Below are positions 1 through 6,406 of a stretch of DNA of 11,405 nucleotides, one piece after another. This DNA is from Pseudomonadota bacterium. GTDB taxonomy: Bacteria > Pseudomonadota > Gammaproteobacteria > Burkholderiales > Rhodocyclaceae. The stretch spans positions 1-11,405 of the forward strand of contig JAUPVD010000116.1 in the NCBI GenBank assembly GCA_030917225.1, read 5' to 3'. The position numbers and the translations under genes are program-made. The notes under the pieces were generated by a model. That model made no database searches. It saw only the letters and a program-made list of their open reading frames with translations, and was not told where the DNA came from. Position 1 is the stretch's first letter, and each line of letters begins with the position of its first letter.

Positions 1-693
1 ATCACCGTCGCCACGTCACTGCGGGCGCGCACCGAAGAATTCGCCACGCTGCTGGCCAGCGGCGAGGGGCTCCGGCGCTCCAGCATCACCGATTTCACAC
101 GAGGCTGCCTGGATGCGGCCGCCATTGTCGAACGCAACGCTACGCGTGCCGGCGACCTGATCGGCAGCTTCAAGGAAGTGGCCGTTGACCAGACCAGCAT
201 GCGTCGGCGTCAGTTCGATCTCGGCGAGGTCATCCGGGAAATCCTCTCCGCACTGCACCCGACCCTGCGCCGCACAGCGCATGAAATCGACGTCGAGGTA
301 TCCACCGGTATCATGCTGGACAGTTACCCCGGACCTCTGGAGCAGGTGCTCAGCAACCTGATCATGAACTCTTTGCTCCATGGTTTCGAACATACGCCGG
401 CAGGAAGGATCACTATCCGGGCAGACGAGGGTGAGGAAAATGTCCGTCTTCATTACAGCGACAACGGCAGCGGCATGACCGGCAACATTGCACAGCAGGC
501 CTTCGACCCCTTCTTCACGACCAAGCTCGGCAAGGGCGGCAGCGGGCTCGGTTTGTACATCGTTTACAATCTGGTCACCGCAGTGCTCGGCGGCAGCATC
601 AGGCTCGACAGCGAGCCCGGCAAGGGCGTGGCTTTTGAAATGGTGCTGCCGAAAGTGGCGCCACGCTTGGTCGAACATGGAGAGACCCCATGA
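1..693 (+). CDS. Sensor histidine kinase, C-terminal part (5' end outside window)
   Basis: Reading frame 1 is open from the first base, so the gene begins upstream; 230 residues are visible. The C-terminal half is a HATPase_c domain with all ATP-binding boxes: N box around residues 113-123 (LEQVLSNLIMN), G1 box DNGSGM at 154-159, F box FDPFFTT at 168-174 and G2 box GGSGLGL at 179-185. The first ~90 residues are helical and resemble the second half of a HisKA-type dimerisation region. In family members I know, the phosphorylated H box (HELNTPIGN-like) lies just before the sequence that opens this window, so the phosphate-accepting His is probably about ten residues upstream and is not visible. 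No sensor domain can be judged. The stop codon overlaps the start of the next gene (ATGA at 690-693), which makes that REC-EAL protein the likely partner. An ATG at 178 is internal, because clear homology continues upstream of it. Confidence 0.93.
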   Translation: MTVATSLRARTEEFATLLASGEGLRRSSITDFTRGCLDAAAIVERNATRAGDLIGSFKEVAVDQTSMRRRQFDLGEVIREILSALHPTLRRTAHEIDVEVSTGIMLDSYPGPLEQVLSNLIMNSLLHGFEHTPAGRITIRADEGEENVRLHYSDNGSGMTGNIAQQAFDPFFTTKLGKGGSGLGLYIVYNLVTAVLGGSIRLDSEPGKGVAFEMVLPKVAPRLVEHGETP

Positions 694-2918
694 CAGGCAG
701 TGACGAGATCGATTCCCTGATCGACGACGACGATCCCGCCAAGGGGCGACACGGTTCCGACATGTGGCAGATTCTGGTGGTCGATGACGACCACGAGGTT
801 CACGCCGCCACCGATTTCGCGCTGCACGCCGTGCGCATCCTCGGCCGCCCGCTGGCCATCAGCCATGCCCACTCCGCCATGGAAGCCCGCGAGATGCTCG
901 CCGCCAACCGGGATTTTTCGGTGGTGCTGCTTGATGTGGTCATGGAAACCGAAGATGCCGGCCTGGCCATGGTCGGCTATATCCGCGACACGCTGCACAT
1001 GCCCGAATGCCGGATCATCCTGCGTACCGGCCAGCCGGGCTATGCACCGGAGCTGTCGGTCTTCAACGACTACGACATCAACGATTACCGCACCAAGGCG
1101 GAACTGACCCGCACCCGGCTGATCACCGCGATCACTTCGGCCCTGCGCTCCTACGAACAGATACGTACCATTGCCGAAAACCGGCGCGGGCTGGAAATGA
1201 TCGTGCACGCCGCCGCCGACCTGATGGAAGTGCGCGCCATCAACACCTTTGCCGAAGGTGTGCTGACCCAGGTCGCGGCCTTGCTCAAGCTGCCGCTCGA
1301 CGGCATCGTCTGCGCCCAGCGCGGTTCTCCGTGCGCGACCGATCCGGATCGGCTGTACATCGTCGGCGCCGCTGGCAGACTGGCCAGCCATATCGCGGAG
1401 CCGCTCGAACAGCTGGACGACAAGTCGGTCGTCGCGGCAATCGAAGGCTGTGTGACAAGCGGCGAACACCGCTTCGGCGACGACCACACCGTCGTCTATC
1501 TGAAAAGCGGTGATCAGGAAGCTGCGGTTTATCTCAACACCACCAACCCGGTGACCAACAGCGACCGCCAGCTGATCGAGGTGTTTGCCGCCAGCATTTC
1601 GGCCTGCTTCGGCAACGTCAAGCTGGTCGAGCGCCTGCACTACACCGCCTACCATGACGGCCTGACCCAGTTGCCGAACCGCACGCGCTTCATCCTCGAC
1701 CTTGATGAAGCCGCTGGCAAGGACAACGCTGATGATGTGGTGGCGCTGCTCGACCTGCAGCATTTCGCCGACCTTAACGATGGCCTCGGTCACGAGGCCG
1801 GCAATGCGCTGCTGATTTCGGTGGCCGCGCGCCTGCAGCAGCACATGAATGGCACCGGCGTCGTTGCACGAATCGGCGCCGATGTATTCGGATTGATCGG
1901 GCCGGAATCGCGCGTCAATCCAGAAGTACTGTTCGATTGTTTCGTGTCGCCTTGCCGGGCCGGCGACCACCTGCTTCCGGTGGCAATTACCGCCGGCTTC
2001 TGCCGCCTGCTGGAAGGCGACCGAACCGGCATTTCACTGCTCAAGCGGGCCAACATCGCGCTCAATCGTGCCAAGCGCAGTCTGCACAACAGTTACGAAT
2101 ATTTCATCCCGGAAATGGAAGACAACACGCGCTGGCGGCTGGAAATCATCCGTCGCCTGCGCGACGACTTCAATCACGGCAACCTGGCCGTCTGGTACCA
2201 ACCACAAATATCTCTGGCCACCGGTCGGGTGACCGGTATCGAAGCGCTGATCCGCTGGCCCGGCGACGAGGGTTTCGTGCAGCCCCCGAGCGTTTTCATT
2301 CCGCTGGCGGAATATTCCGGCCTGATCGTTGAAATCGGTGACTGGGTGCTCGACGCGGCCTGTGCCGCTTTCCGGGAAATTCGTCACCTGCCCGGTGCGC
2401 CCGCTTACGTGGCGGTCAATGTCAGCATGCCGCAGTTCCGCAGCAAGCGCTTTGCCCACCATGTCGAAGCCGTGCTGGCCCGCAATGAGTTACCGGCCAG
2501 CACACTCGAACTTGAAATCACCGAAAGCCTGGCGATGGACGAGCCGAAGGTGGTGCTCAGCAGCCTGCAGAACCTGAAGAAGATCGGCCTGCGCATCGCT
2601 ATCGACGATTTCGGTACCGGCTACTCCTCGCTCGCACACCTGCGCGAACTGCCGCTCGACTGCCTGAAGATCGACCGTAGCTTCATCAGTGAAATATCGG
2701 GGGGGCAAGGCGGCATGTTTGCCGAGACGATCATCTCCCTTGGCCAGAAACTCGGCGTCGGCATTGTCGCCGAAGGGGTGGAGACGCCGGAGCAAGCCGG
2801 CTTCCTGCGCGGCCTCGGCTGCCCGACCGCGCAAGGCTTCCTTTACGCCAGGCCAATGCCGCTCGGAGAGTTGATGGCCTGGCTGCAGGCACACAACACG
2901 AAGCTGGACGCGAACTGA
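690..2918 (+). CDS. Response regulator with REC, DUF3369, degenerate GGDEF and EAL domains (c-di-GMP phosphodiesterase)
   Basis: This 742-residue cytoplasmic protein is the likely partner of the overlapping kinase. After an acidic N-terminus (DDDD at 12-15) comes a receiver domain, about residues 26-150, with acidic pocket D32/D33, phospho-acceptor D82 (VVLLDVV) and conserved K136. Residues ~150-315 are a DUF3369 sensor-like linker, typical of regulators ending in EAL or HD-GYP. A GGDEF domain follows (~320-470) but its signature reads GADVF (396-400), and the metal-site motif has become DLQHFADLND, so cyclase activity is unlikely. The EAL domain (~485-735) appears intact: E518 (EAL), N577, E609 (EITES), D639/D640 (DDFGTG), K660 (LKIDRSF), E695 (AEGVET) and Q715 (QGF). 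It should hydrolyse c-di-GMP to pGpG, probably gated by phosphorylation. Start and upstream stop share ATGA, suggesting translational coupling. A run of seven G lies at 2699-2705 inside the EAL region. Signal and targets are unknown. Confidence 0.93.
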   Translation: MTGSDEIDSLIDDDDPAKGRHGSDMWQILVVDDDHEVHAATDFALHAVRILGRPLAISHAHSAMEAREMLAANRDFSVVLLDVVMETEDAGLAMVGYIRDTLHMPECRIILRTGQPGYAPELSVFNDYDINDYRTKAELTRTRLITAITSALRSYEQIRTIAENRRGLEMIVHAAADLMEVRAINTFAEGVLTQVAALLKLPLDGIVCAQRGSPCATDPDRLYIVGAAGRLASHIAEPLEQLDDKSVVAAIEGCVTSGEHRFGDDHTVVYLKSGDQEAAVYLNTTNPVTNSDRQLIEVFAASISACFGNVKLVERLHYTAYHDGLTQLPNRTRFILDLDEAAGKDNADDVVALLDLQHFADLNDGLGHEAGNALLISVAARLQQHMNGTGVVARIGADVFGLIGPESRVNPEVLFDCFVSPCRAGDHLLPVAITAGFCRLLEGDRTGISLLKRANIALNRAKRSLHNSYEYFIPEMEDNTRWRLEIIRRLRDDFNHGNLAVWYQPQISLATGRVTGIEALIRWPGDEGFVQPPSVFIPLAEYSGLIVEIGDWVLDAACAAFREIRHLPGAPAYVAVNVSMPQFRSKRFAHHVEAVLARNELPASTLELEITESLAMDEPKVVLSSLQNLKKIGLRIAIDDFGTGYSSLAHLRELPLDCLKIDRSFISEISGGQGGMFAETIISLGQKLGVGIVAEGVETPEQAGFLRGLGCPTAQGFLYARPMPLGELMAWLQAHNTKLDAN

Positions 2919-2939
2919 AGGCGTCAGCCTGGTCGCCGG

Positions 2940-3260
2940 CTATGCGCCAAAATCCGATGGGGCTTCCCAAAGGACAAAGCCATCCTTTTCGCGCGCAGTC
3001 AGTTCGAGGAATTCGATGAAGGGCTGCGCACGCCGGCCGAGGCTGACCACATTCTGGTCATCGTCATCCTCCCCCCCCGTGTGCTCGGCCTTGTCGGTAG
3101 CAGCAGCCTGACGCAGCCGGGCGACGATGTCCGGCACCTGTTCAGCCCGAATGACGCCACGCGCCGTACACTCCTTGCCTGCTGCCTGCAGCAAGCGCCG
3201 GGCAACATCGGCAAACATCATCAGCTCGCCGGCCACGTTGGAATCGAATTTCACCAGCAT
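2940..3260 (-). CDS. DUF1840 family protein
   Basis: A 106-residue protein beginning MLVKFDSNVAGELMMFADV, which matches the small DUF1840 family of beta- and gammaproteobacteria; no function is established for it. The start is set by AGGAG (3267-3271) six bases before the ATG whose A is at 3260; an in-frame TTG six codons further upstream has no ribosome site. The N-terminal half is helical, with a RGVIRAEQVPDIVARLRQA segment typical of the family. The middle is an acidic stretch EDDDDQ, and the C-terminal half ends in a hydrophobic segment (AQPFIEFLELTAREKDGFVLW). No signal peptide or membrane segment is seen. The coding strand holds a run of eight G (plus-strand C run 3071-3078) just before the acidic stretch, a possible slippage site. 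It converges with the EAL gene across a 21-base gap and diverges from the methyltransferase gene. Confidence 0.85.
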   Translation of the reverse strand: MLVKFDSNVAGELMMFADVARRLLQAAGKECTARGVIRAEQVPDIVARLRQAAATDKAEHTGGEDDDDQNVVSLGRRAQPFIEFLELTAREKDGFVLWEAPSDFGA

Positions 3261-3266
3261 AATTAT

Positions 3267-3271
3267 CTCCT
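3267..3271 (-). promoter_or_regulatory. Ribosome binding site of the DUF1840 gene
   Basis: AGGAG on the minus strand, six bases before the ATG at 3260. It decides the start in favour of the MLVKF form over the longer TTG-initiated frame. Confidence 0.75.
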
Positions 3272-3298
3272 GAAACAAGCCTGAAACCCGCTCCGGCT

Positions 3299-3350
3299 AT
3301 TGTGTTCCATGCAGCAATGAAGAACAATGGAATTGTAGTCGGGTAGTCGG
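3299..3350. repeat. Small repeats in the divergent DUF1840/methyltransferase intergenic region
   Basis: The 121-base region between the two divergent genes contains a perfect 6-base inverted repeat, TTCCAT (3305-3310) with ATGGAA (3327-3332). A looser dyad, ATTGTGTTCC (3299-3308) with AGAACAAT (3321-3328), overlaps it. An exact head-to-tail duplication of the 8-mer GTAGTCGG follows (3335-3342 and 3343-3350). Their position between divergent starts fits operator sites, but they are short and no family-specific site is recognised. I see no convincing -35/-10 pair on either strand. Confidence 0.4.
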
Positions 3351-3369
3351 CAAACAGGCGGCTCACGGC

Positions 3370-3376
3370 AAGGAGG
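3370..3376 (+). promoter_or_regulatory. Ribosome binding site of the putative methyltransferase gene
   Basis: AAGGAGG, close to a perfect anti-16S match, five bases before the ATG at 3382. It is the strongest ribosome site in the window and fixes the start of this gene. Confidence 0.8.
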
Positions 3377-3381
3377 ACGGC

Positions 3382-3984
3382 ATGGACGGATTACCGGCGC
3401 CAACCTGTGAAGTGGATCAATGGGTTCTGGCCGAGCTGGCCAGGCGACAGCGCAGTGGTGAGGCGGTGACGGCGATGCTGATAGGTATCGGCGCCGAAGA
3501 TCAGGCCTTGCGCATGGCAGAGGCGGGTGCCCGCGTATTGCTGTTTTCCGACCGGGAACCGTTCGGGCATGTCAACATCGTCCATCAACCCCTGGCGGCA
3601 CTGGCCGAGGCAGAAGCCGCTCTGACGCTTGAGCCCTTCGACATCATCCTCAGCCAACGCAGCCTCAGCCCTCTTCGCTATGCCGAAGCAAAAACGGCTG
3701 TGCGGCGCTTCCTGCAGCGTCTGAAGATTGGCGGCAAGCTTTTTATTTCGCTCTACGGCATTCATTCGGATCTCGGCGAAAACTATGCGGATGGCGGCAA
3801 GCTGGTCAATGACCGGCTGGCACCTTTAGCACCCGAAATGGCAAGACGCTATGGGCTGGCAGTACCGGTCTGCCTCTATTCCGAGCGCAATCTGTTTTCC
3901 CTGCTCATGGAGGCCGGTGGCGCCGTCCTCAAGACCTCGACCAGCGCACTCGGCCACGTGCGCGGCGTTGCCGTCCGCATCTGA
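3382..3984 (+). CDS. Putative class I SAM-dependent methyltransferase
   Basis: A 200-residue soluble protein. Residues ~31-57 (AMLIGIGAEDQALRMAEAG, then RVLLFSD) have the pattern of a nucleotide-binding strand-loop-helix followed by a second strand ending in an acidic residue, as in methyltransferase motifs I and II. FDIILSQRSL at 86-95 fits motif IV, and LKIGGKLFISLYG at 114-126 is the usual post-motif strand (xxGGxLxI). The classical DxGxGxG loop is degenerate here (IGIGAED), so SAM binding is plausible rather than certain. The C-terminal third (~160-195) includes VCLYSERNLFSLLMEAGG, a helix-strand ending common in these folds. A strong AAGGAGG sets the start. It stands upstream of carbonic anhydrase with a 50-base gap and is divergent from the DUF1840 gene. 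The substrate cannot be inferred; a non-catalytic Rossmann protein is the alternative. Confidence 0.65.
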   Translation: MDGLPAPTCEVDQWVLAELARRQRSGEAVTAMLIGIGAEDQALRMAEAGARVLLFSDREPFGHVNIVHQPLAALAEAEAALTLEPFDIILSQRSLSPLRYAEAKTAVRRFLQRLKIGGKLFISLYGIHSDLGENYADGGKLVNDRLAPLAPEMARRYGLAVPVCLYSERNLFSLLMEAGGAVLKTSTSALGHVRGVAVRI

Positions 3985-3988
3985 TTTC

Positions 3989-4016
3989 TGCTGCGGTAGA
4001 ATGCCGCATTGCAGCA
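3989..4016 (+). promoter_or_regulatory. Possible -10 element within a small dyad upstream of can
   Basis: The 50-base gap before can holds TAGAAT (3997-4002), a good -10 hexamer (five of six to TATAAT), preceded by TG two bases upstream of the GG. No good -35 hexamer lies 16-18 bases upstream, so an extended -10 or no promoter at all is possible. The hexamer sits inside an inverted repeat TGCTGC (3989-3994) / GCAGCA (4011-4016), with an alternative inner stem GCGG (3993-3996) / CCGC (4004-4007). The gene could instead be read through from the methyltransferase gene. Confidence 0.3.
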
Positions 4017-4034
4017 ATCCAGGCGGCCCGCCCT

Positions 4035-4688
4035 ATGTCCGATCTCAAGCATCTCTTCGAAAAAAACCGCGAGTGGTCCGACTCGCTGCGCAAGGACGAC
4101 CCGGAGTTCTTCCAGCGGCTTTCCCGTCTGCAGGAACCGGAGTATCTGTGGATCGGCTGTTCCGACTCGCGCGTACCTGCCAACCAGATCGCCGGCCTGC
4201 TGCCGGGCGAAGTCTTCGTCCACCGCAACGTCGCCAATCAGGTGGTCCACAGCGACCTCAACTGCCTGTCGGTACTGCAGTACGGGGTCGATGCGCTGCG
4301 CGTCCAGCACATTCTCGTCGTCGGCCACTATGGCTGCGGTGGCGTCAAGGCCGCACACAACAATCTGCGCCTCGGCCTCGTCGATAACTGGTTGCGCCAC
4401 ATCCAGGACGTGAAGCAGAAACATGCGCCAGCACTGGCCCGTATCGGCGATGAAAAATCGGTGATCGATCGGCTATGCGAGCTTAACGTCATCGAACAAG
4501 TGCTCAACGTCTGCCAAACAACCGTGGTTCAGGAGGCGTGGAATCGCGGCCAGAACCTGACCATCCACGGCTGGATCTTCGGCCTGACCGACGGCCTGGT
4601 GCGCGACCTCGGCGTTTCCATCGACGCCCCCGGCGACGTGCAGGGCACCTACGAGCAGGCTATCGCTGCCCTCGAACAATCGTCCTGA
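4035..4688 (+). CDS. can: Beta-class carbonic anhydrase
   Basis: A 217-residue cytosolic enzyme that interconverts CO2 and bicarbonate, supplying bicarbonate for carboxylation reactions. It closely follows Escherichia coli Can (220 residues). The zinc site is complete: C42, D44 and R46 in CSDSR, H98 and C101 in GHYGCGG. FVHRNVAN at 61-68 and LNCLSVLQYGVD are also family signatures. This is the type II, allosteric subgroup: the non-catalytic bicarbonate pocket residues W39 and R64 are present, but the Tyr known as Tyr181 in the Haemophilus influenzae and E. coli enzymes appears as F182 (HGWIFG instead of HGWAYG). The start is supported by N-terminal agreement with Can and by AGGCGG (4021-4026) eight bases upstream. 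Its stop lies one base before the mak start, so the two are almost surely co-transcribed. Confidence 0.96.
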   Translation: MSDLKHLFEKNREWSDSLRKDDPEFFQRLSRLQEPEYLWIGCSDSRVPANQIAGLLPGEVFVHRNVANQVVHSDLNCLSVLQYGVDALRVQHILVVGHYGCGGVKAAHNNLRLGLVDNWLRHIQDVKQKHAPALARIGDEKSVIDRLCELNVIEQVLNVCQTTVVQEAWNRGQNLTIHGWIFGLTDGLVRDLGVSIDAPGDVQGTYEQAIAALEQSS

Positions 4689-4689
4689 C

Positions 4690-5583
4690 ATGCGCATCGG
4701 CGTCGACCTCGGTGGTACCAAGATCGAAGCTGCGGCTTTCGATGGCCTGAGCGAACTCGCGCGCCGGCGCATCGCCACCCCGGCCGGCGACTACATGGGA
4801 ACGGTCATGGCCATCGCCGGACTGGTCGAAGCCCTGGAAATCGAACTCGGCCAGCGCGGCAGCGTCGGTGTCGGCATCCCCGGTGTTGAATCGGCCCAAA
4901 CGGGCTGTATCAAGAATGCCAATTCAACCTGCCTGATCGGCCAGCCGCTGAAGCGCGACCTGCAGACGGTGCTGCAACGTGAAATACGGCTGGCCAATGA
5001 CGCGAACTGTTTCGCCCTTTCGGAAGCGGTGGATGGTGCCGGCGCTGGTGCCGACGCCGTCTTCGGTGTGATCCTCGGCACCGGGGTCGGTGGCGGTGTC
5101 GCGATTCGTGAGCAGGTACTCACTGGCGCCAATTCCATTGCTGGAGAGTGGGGACATAACCCATTACCCGAACCTACCGAGGAAGATTTGCCGGCACCGG
5201 CCTGCTACTGCGGACGCCACGGCTGCGTCGAAACCTGGCTGTCCGGGCCGGGAATGGCACGCGACCACGCCAACGCCAGCGGGGAATTCCTGACGCCAGA
5301 AATCATCGCGGCGCGCGCCGTCGCCGGTGACGCCGCCTGCGAAGCGACCTTGCAGCGTTACGAAAACAGGCTGGCCAGATCGCTGGCGGTCGTCATCAAC
5401 ATCCTCGATCCCCAGATCATCGTGCTGGGTGGCGGAGTATCAAATCTCGACCGCCTCTACGAAAACGTGCCGCAGCAATGGGGGGCGCATATCTTCTCCG
5501 ATCATGTCGCGACAAAACTGGTCAAGCATCGGCACGGCGATTCGTCCGGAGTGCGCGGCGCCGCGTGGCTGTGGGGCGAATGA
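4690..5583 (+). CDS. mak: ROK-family fructokinase (manno(fructo)kinase)
   Basis: A 297-residue cytosolic sugar kinase that phosphorylates fructose, and in E. coli Mak also mannose, with ATP. It matches Mak along its full length. The ATP phosphate loop is DLGGTK (6-11), the catalytic base is D104 in LANDANC, the second phosphate motif GTGVGGG lies at 130-136, and the ROK zinc site combines H156 (GEWGHNPLP) with C172, C174 and C179 (CYCGRHGC). KNANST and the C-terminal HGDSSGVRGAAWLW are Mak hallmarks. The start ATG at 4690 follows the can stop by one base with no ribosome site of its own, so translation is probably coupled. Glucokinase or N-acetylglucosamine kinase are the other ROK options, but the resemblance to Mak is much closer. 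Pairing with carbonic anhydrase has no obvious metabolic reason. Confidence 0.92.
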   Translation: MRIGVDLGGTKIEAAAFDGLSELARRRIATPAGDYMGTVMAIAGLVEALEIELGQRGSVGVGIPGVESAQTGCIKNANSTCLIGQPLKRDLQTVLQREIRLANDANCFALSEAVDGAGAGADAVFGVILGTGVGGGVAIREQVLTGANSIAGEWGHNPLPEPTEEDLPAPACYCGRHGCVETWLSGPGMARDHANASGEFLTPEIIAARAVAGDAACEATLQRYENRLARSLAVVINILDPQIIVLGGGVSNLDRLYENVPQQWGAHIFSDHVATKLVKHRHGDSSGVRGAAWLWGE

Positions 5584-5594
5584 TGAAGGCAGTT

Positions 5595-5719
5595 TTAACC
5601 ACGGAGATCACGAAGGACACGGAGAAAAGGCCAAACTTTTCCGATAAGCACCGATTCGCTTGCGAAGAGAATGAGCCAGCGATTTTTCTTTGTTTTTCCT
5701 CCGTGCTCTCCGTGGTTAA
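5595..5719. repeat. Inverted-repeat element with 9-base units (TTAACCACGGAGA arms)
   Basis: Perfect 13-base inverted arms TTAACCACGGAGA (5595-5607) and its complement (5707-5719) bound a 125-base element filling the mak-yiiM gap. The left arm is three degenerate 9-base units in tandem: ACCACGGAG (5598-5606), ATCACGAAG (5607-5615) and GACACGGAG (5616-5624). The right arm, read on the other strand, has two: ACCACGGAG and AGCACGGAG, so the arms differ by one unit. The centre (5625-5698) is AT-richer than its surroundings and has a small hairpin TTCGC/GCGAA (5655-5666). Repeats of this look are scattered between genes of many environmental bacteria and are often mis-called as short proteins. No transposase or clear target duplication is seen. 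It might act as a mobile non-autonomous element or an RNA hairpin. Confidence 0.75.
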
Positions 5720-5734
5720 TTGAATTTTCAAAAA

Positions 5735-6406
5735 ATGAACAACACCCGCCTCTTCACCGGCACCCCTGTCCGCATCGACGACGAAGGCCAGTTCAGCGCC
5801 ATCTGGAAGCAAGCGCTGACCGGTCCGGTACGCATCACGAAGGAAGGGCTGGTCGGCGATGTTCAGGCTGACCGGCGCGTGCACGGCGGTCCGGAAAAGG
5901 CGGTGCATCACTATGCCGGCGAAAACTACGCGAAGCTGGCCGAACGCTTTCCGGACATTGCCGAGGCCTTGGCCATCGGCAGCATCGGTGAAAACATTTC
6001 GACTTTCGGCTTCGATGAAACCAATGTCTGCATCGGCGACATCGTCCGCATCGGCTCGACCGTGCTGCAGGTGTCGCAACCGCGCCGCCCGTGCTGGAAG
6101 ATCGACAGCCGCTATGGCCTCAAGGGCATTACTGCCCACATCGTCGAAAGCGGCCTGACCGGCTGGTACTACCGGGTACTGGAGGAGGGTGAGGCCGCCC
6201 CCGGCGACATCATGGTACGACTGGAGCGGCCGGCCGGTGCTGTCCTGCTCGACACCCTGTGGCAAACCTGGCACCAGCACCGCCCGGACGCAGAACGGCT
6301 GCGAGCCATTGCCGGGGCGCCTGGCCTGACGCCGGCCTGGGTAAAGAAAATCCACGACCGCCTGGACTGGCTGAAAGCCAATCTGCCGCAGACAGACCAG
6401 CCCTGA
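5735..6406 (+). CDS. yiiM: MOSC domain protein, YiiM-like
   Basis: A 223-residue soluble protein, almost the length of E. coli YiiM (224) and similar throughout. MOSC proteins bind the molybdenum cofactor through a conserved Cys; here this is C120 in VSQPRRPCWKI. GDVQADRRVHGGPEKAVHHY (41-60) and GENISTFGFDETNVCIGD are further family signatures, and a YiiM-type C-terminal helical part follows (~165-223). In E. coli, YiiM is linked to molybdenum-dependent reduction of N-hydroxylated compounds such as 6-hydroxylaminopurine; the same role here is inferred. The ATG at 5735 aligns with YiiM. An in-frame TTG at 5720 overlaps the repeat edge and is less likely. There is no recognisable ribosome site: the repeat ends 15 bases before the ATG. 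The stop overlaps the MFS start (ATGATG-like TGATG), suggesting coupled translation. Confidence 0.9.
   Translation: MNNTRLFTGTPVRIDDEGQFSAIWKQALTGPVRITKEGLVGDVQADRRVHGGPEKAVHHYAGENYAKLAERFPDIAEALAIGSIGENISTFGFDETNVCIGDIVRIGSTVLQVSQPRRPCWKIDSRYGLKGITAHIVESGLTGWYYRVLEEGEAAPGDIMVRLERPAGAVLLDTLWQTWHQHRPDAERLRAIAGAPGLTPAWVKKIHDRLDWLKANLPQTDQP

Noticed and set aside
564..1970. Long minus-strand open frame (468 codons) opposite the kinase/EAL genes, and a similar one at 16-678
   Set aside because: They lie wholly antisense to genes with clear domains and show no recognisable family; the composition (many His, Val, Gln, Gly) is what a high-GC codon bias gives on the opposite strand.
2919..2939. GGCG/CGCC hairpin between the converging EAL and DUF1840 genes as a terminator
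   Set aside because: Only a 4-base stem with a 10-base loop and no T-run on either strand.
5595..5719. Inverted repeat as a rho-independent terminator of can-mak
   Set aside because: The arms are 99 bases apart, not GC-rich throughout, and no T-run directly follows the second arm; it does not fit an intrinsic terminator.
5478..5723. Short open frames across the mak-yiiM gap giving TTEITKDTEK and FLCFSSVLSVVN-like peptides
   Set aside because: They are translations of the 9-base-unit inverted repeat, a known source of false small proteins, and have no ribosome site.
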